Shown here piece by piece: positions 32,733 to 41,833 of a DNA stretch of 64,000 bases; within the stretch, counting starts at the first letter, position 1; each line of letters begins with the position of its first letter. Source of the stretch: Streptomyces sp. NBC_01803 (GTDB lineage: Bacteria; Actinomycetota; Actinomycetes; Streptomycetales; Streptomycetaceae). The stretch spans positions 186,001 to 250,000 of the forward strand of contig NZ_CP109073.1 of assembly GCF_035917415.1 (NCBI RefSeq), read 5' to 3'. The position numbers and the translations under genes are program-made. The notes under the pieces are model-generated. The model was not told the origin of the DNA. It worked only from the letters and a program-made list of their open reading frames with translations, and did no database searches.

Positions 32733-33810
32733 CCCCGGCGCCGGCTCCGACGGGCTTCCGCAGCGGGGCGCCCACCTCATGCATGTGGCGCAGGGCCTGC
32801 CGGTAGGAGTCCACCAGCCCGGTCTCGGTGTAGGGCAGCCCCGCCTCGCGCAGGTACTGCCGGACCAGCGGGCGGGCCAGCCGCAGGTGCGGGCGCGGCA
32901 TGCTCGGGAAGAGGTGGTGCTCTATCTGGTAGTTGAGCCCGCCCATCAACCAGTCGGTGACCGGGCCGCCGCGCACGTTGCGCGAGGTCAGCACCTGGCG
33001 CCTGAGGTGTCCCCAGCGCGTCCCGGCCGCGTCCGGCATCTCCATCCCCTTGTGGTTGGGGGCGAAGACGGATCCGAGGTGGAGCCCGAACAGGGCATGG
33101 TGGACGAGCGCGAACACCACGGCCTTCCCGGGACTCATGGCCGTGCCCAGCAGCAGCGCGTACCCCGAGAAGTGCGCCGCGATCAGCAGCCCCTCCACGA
33201 GCCGCGCCCGCCCGTTCCGCTCCCAGCCCGAGGGCGAGAGCACCATCCGCGCGCTGGCGACCTTCAGTGCGAAGCCCTCCAGGAGCAGCAGCGGGAAGAA
33301 CAGCCACGCCTGATGGCGCGTGAGCAGACGGGCGAGACCGGCGCGCTTCGCCGCCTGTGCCTGGGTCCACACCATGACGCCCTCCCCGACGTCCGGGTCC
33401 TTGTCCAGGTGGTTGGGGTTGGCGTGGTGCCGGTTGTGCTTGTCGTTCCACCAGGCGGAGCTCATGCCGAGCAGCAGGTTGCCGTGCGCCAGCCCGATCA
33501 GGCGGTTGGTCCGGCGCGTCGCGGCTATCTGCGCGTGGCCGGCGTCGTGCCCGAAGAACGCGGTGCGGGTGGAGAAGAGCGCGAGCGGCGCGGCGAGCGC
33601 CACGGTCCACCAGGAATCGCCGACCACGAGCACGGCGAGCGCGAGGGCCGCCAGGACCAGGGCGTTGACGGTGAGGCCCGCGGCGTACCAGCCGGTGCGC
33701 CGGGCGAGCAGGTCCTGCCCCTTGACCTGCCGCAGCAGCGGGGCGAACTCGTCACCCGGCCCGGTCGGGGGGCGCGGTGGGGCGGCGGGCGCGGTGGCGG
33801 CTGAGGGCAT
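32713..33810 (-). CDS. Membrane fatty acid desaturase
   Basis: This 365-residue integral membrane desaturase carries all three histidine boxes of the acyl-lipid/acyl-CoA desaturase family: HDAGH at residues 88-92, HNRHH at 125-129 and QIEHH near residue 305. These bind the di-iron centre that introduces a double bond into fatty acyl chains with oxygen. Four membrane helices lie between the boxes. The QIEHH third box places it with the front-end/omega-type desaturases common in actinobacteria. The ATG at 33810 has GGAGACGAG just upstream; a start at 33849 is less likely. No electron-donor gene is adjacent. Regulation by cold or membrane stress is a guess from family habits only. Confidence 0.92.
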   Translation of the reverse strand: MPSAATAPAAPPRPPTGPGDEFAPLLRQVKGQDLLARRTGWYAAGLTVNALVLAALALAVLVVGDSWWTVALAAPLALFSTRTAFFGHDAGHAQIAATRRTNRLIGLAHGNLLLGMSSAWWNDKHNRHHANPNHLDKDPDVGEGVMVWTQAQAAKRAGLARLLTRHQAWLFFPLLLLEGFALKVASARMVLSPSGWERNGRARLVEGLLIAAHFSGYALLLGTAMSPGKAVVFALVHHALFGLHLGSVFAPNHKGMEMPDAAGTRWGHLRRQVLTSRNVRGGPVTDWLMGGLNYQIEHHLFPSMPRPHLRLARPLVRQYLREAGLPYTETGLVDSYRQALRHMHEVGAPLRKPVGAGAGVSPPRS

Positions 33811-34028
33811 CTCGTCTCCGGGAATCGTCGGTGGGCGGCGCCCGTCCACCGTAGGAACGGCAGCCCCGCCCGCACCATGGCCGCAGCACCCGGCCCGGGG
33901 GTGTACCCAGCCCCCCTGTCGGGCCGGGGACCGCCCCGGTCCCCGGCGGCCGTTTCCGGATCGCGGGAGCGTGAGGTACCCTCGGCCGTCGCACCGCCGC
34001 TAGTCAAATTTGAGGAGACGGTCAGCGC

Positions 34029-36941
34029 GTGACAGCGAGCCCGGCCACCCCCGCCCAGACATCCGCCCTCACCGGCTGCGCCGCCGTCTTCCTGCCCGCC
34101 GATCCGCCCCGCGCCTCCCGGGTCGCCTTCTGGCACCCCGACGGCTCCCGGCCGGCGGCGGGCCAACTGCCCGGCGAGGAGCTGACCGTGGCGCTCCCCG
34201 AGCCGGACGGCTCGGTACGGGCCCGCACGGTCCCGGCCGTCGTACTGCCGATGCGCGACGCCCTGCCCGTGCTGACCAGGGCCCGTGCCGCGGACGCCGG
34301 GGGCGCGGCGGCCTGCTGGGGCGCCGCCGCCGTGCTCGCCCTTCAACTGGCAGCTCGCGGACGGCTGTTGCCGGGCCTGACCACGACCGACCACGACGCC
34401 TGGCGGCTCGGCCCGCTGGACGCCGCCGACGCCGGACGGCTGCGGGAGCTGGCCGCCGCGATGCCGCCGCACGCCCACGCCGTTCCGCTGCCCGAACCGG
34501 CCGACGACGGCGGTCTGTTGCTCCCCCGGCCCGAGACGCTGCTGCGCGCGTTCCTCGACGCGGTCGCCGACACGCTGCCGCGCACCCCCGCCGCCGCGCT
34601 CGCCGCGGGCGGCCCGGCCTGGGCCGACCGGGCCCCGCGCCGCCTGCCCGCGCAGCGCCCCTGGGCCGAGGGGGTGGCCGCCGGGCACGACGCGGGCGTC
34701 CGTCTGTCGCTGCGCGTCGAGGCGGACCCGGCCGGGCCCGGGACGGACGGCGTCACCGGGGCGACGGGACCGAGGTTCCGCGCGGTGGTCCAGCTCCACA
34801 GCCTCAGCGACCCGACCGCCGTCGCGGACGCCGCCGAGGTGTGGGCGGGCACCTCGCCGGCGGTCGGCGCGTTCGGGCCGCGCGCCCGCACCGACGCGCT
34901 GCTGACGCTGCGCCGCGCCGCCGCCGCCTGGGAGCCGCTGACGCCGCTGCTGTCGGCCGCCGTGCCGGACGCCGTCGACCTCGCCGACGAGGACGTCTCC
35001 AGTCTCCTCGGCGCACCGGTCACCCGGGCGCTGGCGGCGGCCGGCGTCCAGGTGCACTGGCCGCGCCACCTGGTCCGCGGCCTCACCGCCCGCGCGGTCG
35101 TCGGCGGGGACGGGACACCGGACGGAGAGGCTCCCGGGGCCCGGCCGGAGTCCGCGTTGCCGTCCCTCCTGACCCCCGGCGCGCTGTTCGCGTTCGACTG
35201 GCGCTTCGCGGTGGGCGACACGGAGCTCACCCGCGAGGAGCTCGACCGGCTCGCCGAGGCCGGACGGCCCGTGGTGCGGCTGCGCGACCAGTGGGTGCTG
35301 GTGGCGCCCGAGGAGGTGCGCCGCGCCCTCGACCGGCGGGACCGCCGAATCGGCGCCCTGGACGGGCTCGGCGCCGCCCTCACCGGCACCGCCGAGGTGG
35401 ACGGCGAACTGGTGGAGGTGGCCGTCTCCGGCCGGCTGCGCGCGTTGCGCGACCGGCTCACCGATCCCGAACAGGCCGGCCCTGAGCCCGTGCCGCAGCC
35501 CGCCGCGCTCACCGCTACCCTGCGCGACTACCAGCTGCGCGGACTGAACTGGCTGCACCGCATGACCTCGCTCGGACTCGGCGGCTGCCTCGCCGACGAC
35601 ATGGGCCTGGGCAAGACCATCACGCTCATCGCCCTCCACCTGCACCGGCAGCTCGACCCCGCCACCGCCGGACCCACGCTGGTCGTCTGCCCGGCATCAC
35701 TCCTGGGCAACTGGCAACGGGAGTTCGCCGCGTTCGCCCCCGGCACGCCCGTACGCCGCTACCACGGCGCGGCCCGCGACCTGACCGGCCTGGCCGGCGA
35801 CGAGGTCGTGGTCACCACCTACGGCACGATGCGCGTCGACGCCGACCGCCTCGCCGGGGCCGCCGCCTGGTCCCTGGTCGTGGCCGACGAGGCGCAGCAC
35901 GTCAAGAACCCCTTCTCCGCGACGGCCCGGCGGCTGCGCGCCATCCCCGGCCGCGCCCGGGTCGCCCTGACCGGTACCCCGGTGGAGAACAACCTCTCCG
36001 AGCTGTGGGCCATCCTCGACTGGACCACCCCCGGCCTGCTGGGCCGCCTCGGCACGTTCCGCTCCCGCTTCGCGGACGCCGTCGAGTCCGGTGCCGACCC
36101 CGGCGCCGCCGAGCGGCTCGCGCGCCTGATCCGGCCGTTCCTGCTGCGCCGCCGCAAATCCGATCCGGGCATCGCGCCCGAGCTGCCGCCGAAGACCGAG
36201 ACCGACCGCCCCGTCGCCCTGACCGCCGAGCAGGCCGGGCTCTACGAAGCGGTGGTCCGCGAGGGTCTCGACGCCGTCTCGGGCACCGCCGGCTTCGCCC
36301 GGCGTGGCCTGGTGGTCAAGCTGCTGACCTCGCTGAAGCAGATCTGCAACCACCCGGCGCAGTTCCTCAAGGAGGACGATCCCCGGCTGCCGGGGCGTTC
36401 GGGGAAGCTGGAGCTGTTCGACGAGCTGCTGGACTCGATCCTGGCCGAGGGCGCGAGCGTGCTGGTCTTCACCCAGTACGTCCGGATGGCCCGCCTGCTG
36501 GAGCGGCATCTGACCGCGCGCGGGGTGCCCGGCCTGCTGCTGCACGGCGGCACGCCGGTGCCGCGCCGGGAGGAGATGGTCCGGAGCTTCTCGGCCGGTG
36601 AGGTCCCGGTCTTCCTGCTGTCGCTCAAGGCGGCGGGCACCGGTCTCAACCTCACCCGCGCCGAGCACGTCGTGCACTTCGACCGCTGGTGGAACCCGGC
36701 CGTCGAGGCGCAGGCCACCGACCGCGCCTACCGGATTGGCCAGGACCGGCCCGTGCAGGTGCACCGACTGATCGCCGAGGGCACGATCGAGGACCGCGTC
36801 GCCGCCCTGCTGGAGCGGAAACGCGCCCTGGCCGAGTCGGTGCTCGGCGCCGGCGAGGCCGCCCTGAGCGAGCTGTCCGACACCGAGCTCGCCGACCTCG
36901 TGGCCCTGCGCGGCGCCGACCGTCCGGGGAGCGAGCGATGA
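34029..36941 (+). CDS. SNF2-family DEAD/DEAH-box helicase (HepA/RapA-like)
   Basis: This 970-residue helicase has a long N-terminal part (about residues 1-490) of the type found in bacterial SNF2 helicases paired with SWIM proteins. The ATPase follows: DDMGLGKT at about residues 523-530, DEAQH at 620-624 and GTPVENNLSELWAILD. The C-terminal helicase lobe contains LLHGGTPVPRREEM and AYRIGQDRPVQVHRL. The GTG at 34029 follows GAGGAGACGG. The stop overlaps the ATG of the SWIM gene (ATGA), so the two are coupled. Such proteins remodel DNA-protein complexes; the specific role of this pair in actinobacteria is unknown. Confidence 0.92.
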   Translation: MTASPATPAQTSALTGCAAVFLPADPPRASRVAFWHPDGSRPAAGQLPGEELTVALPEPDGSVRARTVPAVVLPMRDALPVLTRARAADAGGAAACWGAAAVLALQLAARGRLLPGLTTTDHDAWRLGPLDAADAGRLRELAAAMPPHAHAVPLPEPADDGGLLLPRPETLLRAFLDAVADTLPRTPAAALAAGGPAWADRAPRRLPAQRPWAEGVAAGHDAGVRLSLRVEADPAGPGTDGVTGATGPRFRAVVQLHSLSDPTAVADAAEVWAGTSPAVGAFGPRARTDALLTLRRAAAAWEPLTPLLSAAVPDAVDLADEDVSSLLGAPVTRALAAAGVQVHWPRHLVRGLTARAVVGGDGTPDGEAPGARPESALPSLLTPGALFAFDWRFAVGDTELTREELDRLAEAGRPVVRLRDQWVLVAPEEVRRALDRRDRRIGALDGLGAALTGTAEVDGELVEVAVSGRLRALRDRLTDPEQAGPEPVPQPAALTATLRDYQLRGLNWLHRMTSLGLGGCLADDMGLGKTITLIALHLHRQLDPATAGPTLVVCPASLLGNWQREFAAFAPGTPVRRYHGAARDLTGLAGDEVVVTTYGTMRVDADRLAGAAAWSLVVADEAQHVKNPFSATARRLRAIPGRARVALTGTPVENNLSELWAILDWTTPGLLGRLGTFRSRFADAVESGADPGAAERLARLIRPFLLRRRKSDPGIAPELPPKTETDRPVALTAEQAGLYEAVVREGLDAVSGTAGFARRGLVVKLLTSLKQICNHPAQFLKEDDPRLPGRSGKLELFDELLDSILAEGASVLVFTQYVRMARLLERHLTARGVPGLLLHGGTPVPRREEMVRSFSAGEVPVFLLSLKAAGTGLNLTRAEHVVHFDRWWNPAVEAQATDRAYRIGQDRPVQVHRLIAEGTIEDRVAALLERKRALAESVLGAGEAALSELSDTELADLVALRGADRPGSER

Positions 36942-38278
36942 ACCGTGCAACGGGGAACGATGAGCTGGTCCTCGCCGCCCTGCCACCCGCGCGCGGGCGC
37001 GGGTTCGCGGCCACCTGGTGGGGACAGCGGTGGCTGAAGGCGCTGGAGGACGCCGCGCTGGACGGCGACCGGATCCGGCAGGGGCGGCGGCACGCCCGGG
37101 CGGGAGCGGTCGGCGCCGTCTCCGTCCGGCCGGGGCGGCTCACCGCCGTGGTCCGGGCCGCCGACGGCACGGGGCACCGCGCCGACGTGCTGCTGCGGCG
37201 GCTGACCGGGCCGGAGTGGGACCGGCTGCTGAACACCGTCGCCGGCGAGGCCGGGCACCTCGCGGCGCTGCTGGACCGGGACATGCCCGCGCGTCTGGTC
37301 GAGGACGCGGCGGCGGCCGGCGTCGACCTGCTGCCGGGCATCGGCGACCTGGAGCCGTCCTGCGAGTGCGGCGAGTGGGACCACTGCGCGCACACCGCCG
37401 CGCTGTGCTACCAGGTGGCCCGGCTGCTGGACGCCGATCCGTTCTTGTTGCTGCTGCTGCGCGGGCGCGCGGAGCGCGAGCTGACCGACGAGCTGCAACG
37501 GCGCAGCGCCGCCCGCGCGGAGCCGGGGCGTGAGCGCCCCGGGCACCCACCACTGCCCGCCGGAGTGCGCGCTGTCGACGCCTACGCACGCGCCGGGACG
37601 CTCCCGCCGCTGCCGTTCCCGCCGCCCGCCGTGGCCGAGCCGGGCACCGGGCCCGCGCTGTCCGGCGGCGCCGGACCGGCGGACGGACTGGACACCGCGG
37701 CGCTGGAGTTCCTGGTCGCGGACACCGCCCTCCGGGCCAGGCGGCTGCTCGCCGAGGCCCTCGCCCCGGGCCACGCCACCGCCCCGGTGCCTGTCCCGCT
37801 CGGCCGGTGGGAAGACGCGGTGCGGATGGCCGCCGGCCGTCCCCCGGAGCGTGTGGCCGGGCGGCTGGCCGAGGGCTGCGGGCGCCCCGCGCGCGATCTG
37901 CGTGTCGCCGTGCGGGCCTGGGAGTGCGGCGGCCGGGCAGCGCTGGCCGCGCTGGAGGACACGGCCGGGGACGCGCCCGCGCGGGCCGCCGACCTGCTCG
38001 CCACGGCCTGGTCCGGCGAGGAGTCCCGGCCGGTGCTGCGTCGCTCCGGCGCCCGCTGGACGGTCGTGGGCGAGGCGGTCCAGCTCCGCTGCGACGCGGA
38101 CGGCCGCTGGTGGCCCTTCCGCAGGACGGGCGGACGGTGGTGGCCGGCGGGTCCCGCGGAGACGGACCCGGCCGCCGCCCTGGCCGCCGCGCGGGGCGAC
38201 GGAGCGACGGCCGGGCCGCCGGGAACGGTGGCGCGGAGGGGGACTGACCGTCAGACCAGGTCCGCCAGCACCGGGTAG
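36938..38278 (+). CDS. SWIM zinc-finger protein coupled to the SNF2 helicase
   Basis: This 446-residue protein holds a SWIM-type zinc finger, CECGEWDHCAHTAAL, at about residues 142-156, in the CxCx(n)CxH pattern. The flanking parts (WWGQRWLKALEDAALDGDRI near the N-terminus) match Streptomyces SWIM proteins that sit directly after SNF2 helicases. SWIM fingers bind DNA or protein. The ATG at 36938 overlaps the helicase stop. The last third is Ala/Arg-rich with repeated Trp-Trp pairs (GRWWPFRRTGGRWWPAGPAE). It converges on the SGNH hydrolase gene and overlaps it by 28 bases, which is unusual and might mark an extended C-terminus. Confidence 0.88.
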   Translation: MNRATGNDELVLAALPPARGRGFAATWWGQRWLKALEDAALDGDRIRQGRRHARAGAVGAVSVRPGRLTAVVRAADGTGHRADVLLRRLTGPEWDRLLNTVAGEAGHLAALLDRDMPARLVEDAAAAGVDLLPGIGDLEPSCECGEWDHCAHTAALCYQVARLLDADPFLLLLLRGRAERELTDELQRRSAARAEPGRERPGHPPLPAGVRAVDAYARAGTLPPLPFPPPAVAEPGTGPALSGGAGPADGLDTAALEFLVADTALRARRLLAEALAPGHATAPVPVPLGRWEDAVRMAAGRPPERVAGRLAEGCGRPARDLRVAVRAWECGGRAALAALEDTAGDAPARAADLLATAWSGEESRPVLRRSGARWTVVGEAVQLRCDADGRWWPFRRTGGRWWPAGPAETDPAAALAAARGDGATAGPPGTVARRGTDRQTRSASTG

Positions 38279-39063
38279 TAGCCGCCGGACTGGCCCTCGG
38301 CGGTCGGGTGGTAGGACTCGGAGGGGGAGAGCCAGTTGACGCTGTGCAGCCACTCGTCGCCCGAGCAGATCTCGTGCCCGGTGAACGTCGGCCGCACGTC
38401 CGCATAGGTGAAGCCGTGGTCGGCGGCCCGCTGGGCGGTGACGTCGTTGAGGTGGTCCGAGGCGTCGTTGAGGGCGGCCCGGGACTCCTCGCTGAGGCCC
38501 GTCGAGCAGCTTCCGCCCAGCTCGTACAGGCGGGGGTAGCCGAACACCACGACACGGGCGGCGGGGGCCTCGGCCCGGATGGCGTCGTAGACGGTGTCGA
38601 GCCGGCCGGGCAGGGTGTCGGTGACGGCCGAGTCGGCGGCGGCGACGGCCGACAGGCAGGCGCTGGTGCCCTGGAGCACGCAGGTCTCCATGGTGTCGGC
38701 GAAGCCGATGTCGTTGCCGCCGACGCTGAGGGTGACGAGAGTGGTGTCCGCGTCCAGCGGGCCGAGCTGGCTGTCGATGACATCGGTGGTCCGGGCGGCG
38801 AAGCAGGCGGTGAAGTCGAAGGACGCGGGGGCGTTGGCCTCGGCCCACAGCTCCGGGTACGCGGCGGCGCTGCGCTTGCAGTCACCGCTGGCGCTGTCGT
38901 AGCCGCCGGCGCCGACACCGGCCGAGTACGAATCGCCCAGGGCGACGTACTCGACGGCGGCGCCGGAGGTCTCCTGTGCCGAGGCCGGGGTGGGTCCGAG
39001 GGCGGACACGCCGACCGCGACGGCCGCGGTGGCGGCCACCGCCAGCGAACGGCGCACTTTCAT
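38251..39063 (-). CDS. Secreted SGNH/GDSL hydrolase (lipase/esterase)
   Basis: This 270-residue exported enzyme starts with a signal peptide (MKVRRSLAVAATAAVAVG, cleavage likely after ASA at residue 29). The SGNH motifs follow: GDSYSAG with the nucleophile Ser45, LSVGGNDIGF (block III) and SESYHPTAEGQSGGY, where the catalytic His and adjacent residues form block V. Six cysteines (for example CKRSAAAYPELW, FTACFAA, ETCVLQGTSAC) suggest three disulfides, as in Streptomyces extracellular lipases. The ATG at 39063 follows GGGAGGTGCC. It is divergent from nothing and reads in the same direction as the methyltransferase gene 125 bases away, which looks separately transcribed. It likely hydrolyses lipid or acyl esters outside the cell. 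Confidence 0.92.
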   Translation of the reverse strand: MKVRRSLAVAATAAVAVGVSALGPTPASAQETSGAAVEYVALGDSYSAGVGAGGYDSASGDCKRSAAAYPELWAEANAPASFDFTACFAARTTDVIDSQLGPLDADTTLVTLSVGGNDIGFADTMETCVLQGTSACLSAVAAADSAVTDTLPGRLDTVYDAIRAEAPAARVVVFGYPRLYELGGSCSTGLSEESRAALNDASDHLNDVTAQRAADHGFTYADVRPTFTGHEICSGDEWLHSVNWLSPSESYHPTAEGQSGGYYPVLADLV

Positions 39064-39187
39064 GGCACCTCCCAGGGAGGGTCAGCGGGGGGACGGTCAT
39101 GAACCGCAACGACCCGCGCCGCCCGAGGTGACGCCGCCATCCCGGGCGCACCCGTTCGCCCCACTTGTCCCATGGGCTGTCCGAAGG

Positions 39188-40012
39188 TCAGCGCTTCACC
39201 CCGACCCCGCAGTAGAACCCGAGCCCGCGCAGCACCGGGTCGTCCGGCACGGGCGTCTCCGGCTGCCAGAACGGCGGCTGCACCAGACCGGGCGGGTCGA
39301 TGAGGTCGAACCCGGTGAAGAACTCCAGCACCTGGGCACGCGGTCGCAGCGTGAGCGAGGCGGTGGCGTCCCGGTACACGTCGCTGACGGCGCGCAACTG
39401 GGCGGCGTCGTGGAAGTCCGGAGTGCCGTGGCTGAGCACCAGACAGCTCCCGGGCGACAGCGGCTTGGTGAGGGCGGCGACGAGGCCCGCCGGGTCGTCG
39501 GCGTCCTCGATGAAGTGCAGGGTGGCCACGAGCATCAGCGCCACCGGCTCGCCGAAGTCGATCAGCCGCGTGACGGCGGGGTGGCCGAGAATCGACGCGG
39601 GATCGCGCAGATCGGCGAGGGCGAACGCCGCGCCGCCGTCGTTGACCAGCTTGGCGCCGGCGTAGGCGCTGACGATCGGGTCGTTGTCGACGTACGTCAC
39701 CCGCACATCGGGGTCGACCGACCGGGCCACCTCGTGGGTGTTGGGCGAGGTCGGTATCCCGGTGCCGATGTCGATGATCTGGCGTATCCCGCGCCGGGCG
39801 ACGGCGGCGGTGGCGCGGCGCAGGAAGCCGCGGTTCTCCCGTGCCGCCGCTCCGATGTCCGGCAGCAGCTCGATGACGCGCTCGGCGGCGGCGCGGTCCA
39901 CCTCGTAGTTGTCCTGGCCGCCCAGGTAGTAGTCGTACATCCGCGCCGGATGGGGCCTGCTGGTGTCGATCTGCTCGGCGGTGAATCCTTCGGTGTATCC
40001 CTCGTCGCTCAC
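39188..40012 (-). CDS. SAM-dependent methyltransferase, PF04672 (DUF574) type
   Basis: This 274-residue protein is of the Streptomyces Methyltransf_19 group. It opens with HPARMYDYYLGGQDNYEVDR, its most recognisable segment. IIDIGTGIPTSPNTHEVAR is the SAM-binding loop, and RVTYVDNDPIVSAYAGAKLV and FTGFDLIDPPGL follow. Dozens of paralogues exist per Streptomyces genome, and their substrates are unknown. The GTG at 40012 is supported by GGAG six bases upstream. The gene is the last of a minus-strand run starting with the XRE regulator; only 86 bases separate it from the DUF397 gene. It may belong to that cluster. Confidence 0.9.
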   Translation of the reverse strand: MSDEGYTEGFTAEQIDTSRPHPARMYDYYLGGQDNYEVDRAAAERVIELLPDIGAAARENRGFLRRATAAVARRGIRQIIDIGTGIPTSPNTHEVARSVDPDVRVTYVDNDPIVSAYAGAKLVNDGGAAFALADLRDPASILGHPAVTRLIDFGEPVALMLVATLHFIEDADDPAGLVAALTKPLSPGSCLVLSHGTPDFHDAAQLRAVSDVYRDATASLTLRPRAQVLEFFTGFDLIDPPGLVQPPFWQPETPVPDDPVLRGLGFYCGVGVKR

Positions 40013-40098
40013 GGCGTACTCCGTCTTCTCGTCCCTGTCGCGCCGGCGCGGTGTCCACCCCCCCGTGGGCGGACACCGCGCCTCATCCCCGCGGATGG

Positions 40099-40335
40099 TC
40101 AGACGAGGAGGAAGTCCGCCTCTCCGGACTTCACTCCCTGGATGAACCTCTCGATCTCGTGATGCGAACAGATCAGCGCGGGGCCGTCCGGGTCGGCCGA
40201 CTGGCGCAGCGCCACGCGGCCGTCCCGCAGTCGCATCGCCTCGACACAGCTCCCGCCGTTGCCGCCGCTCCAGGGCTTGTGCCAGCCCTCGGTGCCGAGC
40301 TGCTTGGCGGGCATGCCGTTGTAAATGCGATCCAT
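40099..40335 (-). CDS. DUF397 small protein
   Basis: This 78-residue protein matches DUF397: WHKPWSGGNGGSCVEAMRL, then VALRQSADPDGPALICSHHE and IERFIQGVKSGEADFLL. DUF397 proteins are encoded next to XRE-like regulators and ATPases of the whiJ/abaA-like clusters of Streptomyces, where they are thought to bind and antagonise the regulator. The ATG at 40335 lies three bases after the regulator stop at 40339, so both are on one transcript. In well-studied relatives such pairs influence sporulation or antibiotic production. That role is inferred here. Confidence 0.9.
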   Translation of the reverse strand: MDRIYNGMPAKQLGTEGWHKPWSGGNGGSCVEAMRLRDGRVALRQSADPDGPALICSHHEIERFIQGVKSGEADFLLV

Positions 40336-40338
40336 GGT

Positions 40339-41208
40339 TCAGATCTCCTTGCGAATGGCACCGAGGATGGCCTCGGTGCGGTTCACTGGCGCGGCTTGCG
40401 CGCACATCCGGTCCAGGGCTTCCCGGAACGCCGACACGTCGTCGCGCTGGTCGAAGTACGCCGCGCCGACGAGGCTCTCCACGCAGGCGATGTCGGACAG
40501 TTCGGGAAGGGGGAACCGGAAGAGGTGGAAGGGCCCGTACATCGCCGGATGGGGCCCCGCGGCGAACGGCATGACCTGAAGCCGCACCTGCGGCATCGTG
40601 GTGGCGGCCTCGATCAGCCGGGAGATCTGGGCGCGCATGACATGCGGCCGGCCGATCGGCCGGCGCAGGACCGTCTCGTCCATGACGATCCACAGCAGGG
40701 GCGGCTGCTTGCGGACCAGCAACTCCTGGCGCGTGAGGCGCAGCGCCACCAGCCGCTCGATCTCGCCGGCCGGGGCGTGCGGCATTCCGGCGCGGAGCAC
40801 CGTCGTGGCATACGCCTCGGTCTGCAACAGCCCGGGGATGTAGTGCGGCTCATATGCCCGGATCTGGTCGGCCTCGGCCTCCAGACTGACGAACGCGCTG
40901 AACCACTCGGGCAGGACATCCCGGTACCGGTGCCACCAGCCGGGCTGGTTGGCCTCGCGCACCAGGCCGAGAAAGCCGTCGATCTCCCGCTGGCCGGTCA
41001 CGCCATAGATGCGCAGGAGCTTCTCGACGTAGGGGACCTTGAGGCCCACCTGTGCCTTCTCCATCCGCCGGATGGTGGCGTGCGTGACGTCCAGCGACCT
41101 GGCCGCTTCCTCGAAGGAGAGCCCCGCGGCCTCCCGGAGGTCCTGGAGCCGCTTGCCCAGCACGAGTCGCAGCACCGTCGCCGCGCCGCCCGCCGGTCCA
41201 ACCGCCAC
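40339..41208 (-). CDS. XRE-family regulator of the whiJ/DUF5753 type
   Basis: This protein of 289 residues starts with an XRE helix-turn-helix (KRLQDLREAAGLSFEEAARS, then LDVTHATIRRMEKAQVGL) in its first 60 residues. It continues with the DUF5753 domain, marked by YIPGLLQTEAYAT and QVMPFAAGPHPAMYGPFHLF. These regulators are Streptomyces-specific partners of DUF397 proteins. The GTG at 41208 is preferred because GGAGG lies nine bases upstream. The first in-frame ATG, at 41238, would place the N-terminus inside a putative operator. It diverges from an ATPase gene with an inverted repeat between them, which suggests autoregulation. Confidence 0.9.
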   Translation of the reverse strand: MAVGPAGGAATVLRLVLGKRLQDLREAAGLSFEEAARSLDVTHATIRRMEKAQVGLKVPYVEKLLRIYGVTGQREIDGFLGLVREANQPGWWHRYRDVLPEWFSAFVSLEAEADQIRAYEPHYIPGLLQTEAYATTVLRAGMPHAPAGEIERLVALRLTRQELLVRKQPPLLWIVMDETVLRRPIGRPHVMRAQISRLIEAATTMPQVRLQVMPFAAGPHPAMYGPFHLFRFPLPELSDIACVESLVGAAYFDQRDDVSAFREALDRMCAQAAPVNRTEAILGAIRKEI

Positions 41209-41241
41209 TGCGTCACCCCTCCAACTACGGTCACACACAAG

Positions 41242-41276
41242 CAGTCTGTCATGCCGTCAGCGTGTGCGACAGACTG
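41242..41276. promoter_or_regulatory. Inverted repeat between the XRE regulator and ATPase genes
   Basis: CAGTCTGTC (41242-41250) and GACAGACTG (41268-41276) are perfect 9-bp inverted arms with a 17-base spacer. The site is in the divergent promoter region of the whiJ-like regulator and the ATPase gene. It is a good candidate operator for the XRE protein. A TGATAT -10-like element overlaps the right arm for the plus-strand gene. Confidence 0.55.
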
Positions 41277-41321
41277 ATATCAGCGCTTCTGAAATTTGCA
41301 GGTTGGCTCTTGCCGGATGAG

Positions 41322-41810
41322 ATGGCCAGCACTCACAGTGGATCCGTGGCCTTCTCCTCGCACGCTCAGTCACCCGGACGGGACCGGACCGCTGTTCTGA
41401 CGGACGAGCGGCTCCGCTTCGCCCTACCCGCCGTCGACGCCTCGACCTCCGAGGCCCGAAGACGCACGCGCCTGAAGCTGGCGGAGTGGCGGACGCCGGA
41501 CGAGACCTGCGACGACGCCCAGCTGGTGATGTCGGAGCTGGTCACCAACGCGCTGCGGCACACCGGGAGTCACACCGTCGTCTGCGAACTGCGCCTGCTG
41601 GGCGGCCTGTTGCGCATCGCGGTGACCGGCGACGGGATGGGGCCCCAGGAGCCGCCGAGACCGGCGGCCGAGGAGGACGAGAGCGGTCGCGGGCTGTTCC
41701 TGGTCCGCGCGCTGGCGACGGTGTGGGGCGTGCGTCCGCGCGAGGGCGGCCGGGGGCATGTGGTCTGGGCGGACCTGCCCCTGACGCCGGAGGACCGCGG
41801 GGAGGGCTGA
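41322..41810 (+). CDS. Anti-sigma-factor-like ATP-binding protein (HATPase_c_2)
   Basis: This 162-residue protein has the RsbW/SpoIIAB-like histidine-kinase-type ATPase fold. DDAQLVMSELVTNALRHT near residues 66-83 is the N-box, followed by VTGDGMGPQEP (G1) and ESGRGLFLVRALATVWGV (G2). Such proteins act as serine kinases or anti-sigma factors. In Streptomyces many sit beside whiJ-like regulators and DUF397 proteins, as here. The ATG at 41322 follows GGATGAG. The gene diverges from the regulator across the inverted repeat. Which sigma factor it binds cannot be said. Confidence 0.88.
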   Translation: MASTHSGSVAFSSHAQSPGRDRTAVLTDERLRFALPAVDASTSEARRRTRLKLAEWRTPDETCDDAQLVMSELVTNALRHTGSHTVVCELRLLGGLLRIAVTGDGMGPQEPPRPAAEEDESGRGLFLVRALATVWGVRPREGGRGHVVWADLPLTPEDRGEG

Positions 41811-41833
41811 GCCAGGCCCGGGGACTCGCAGGG

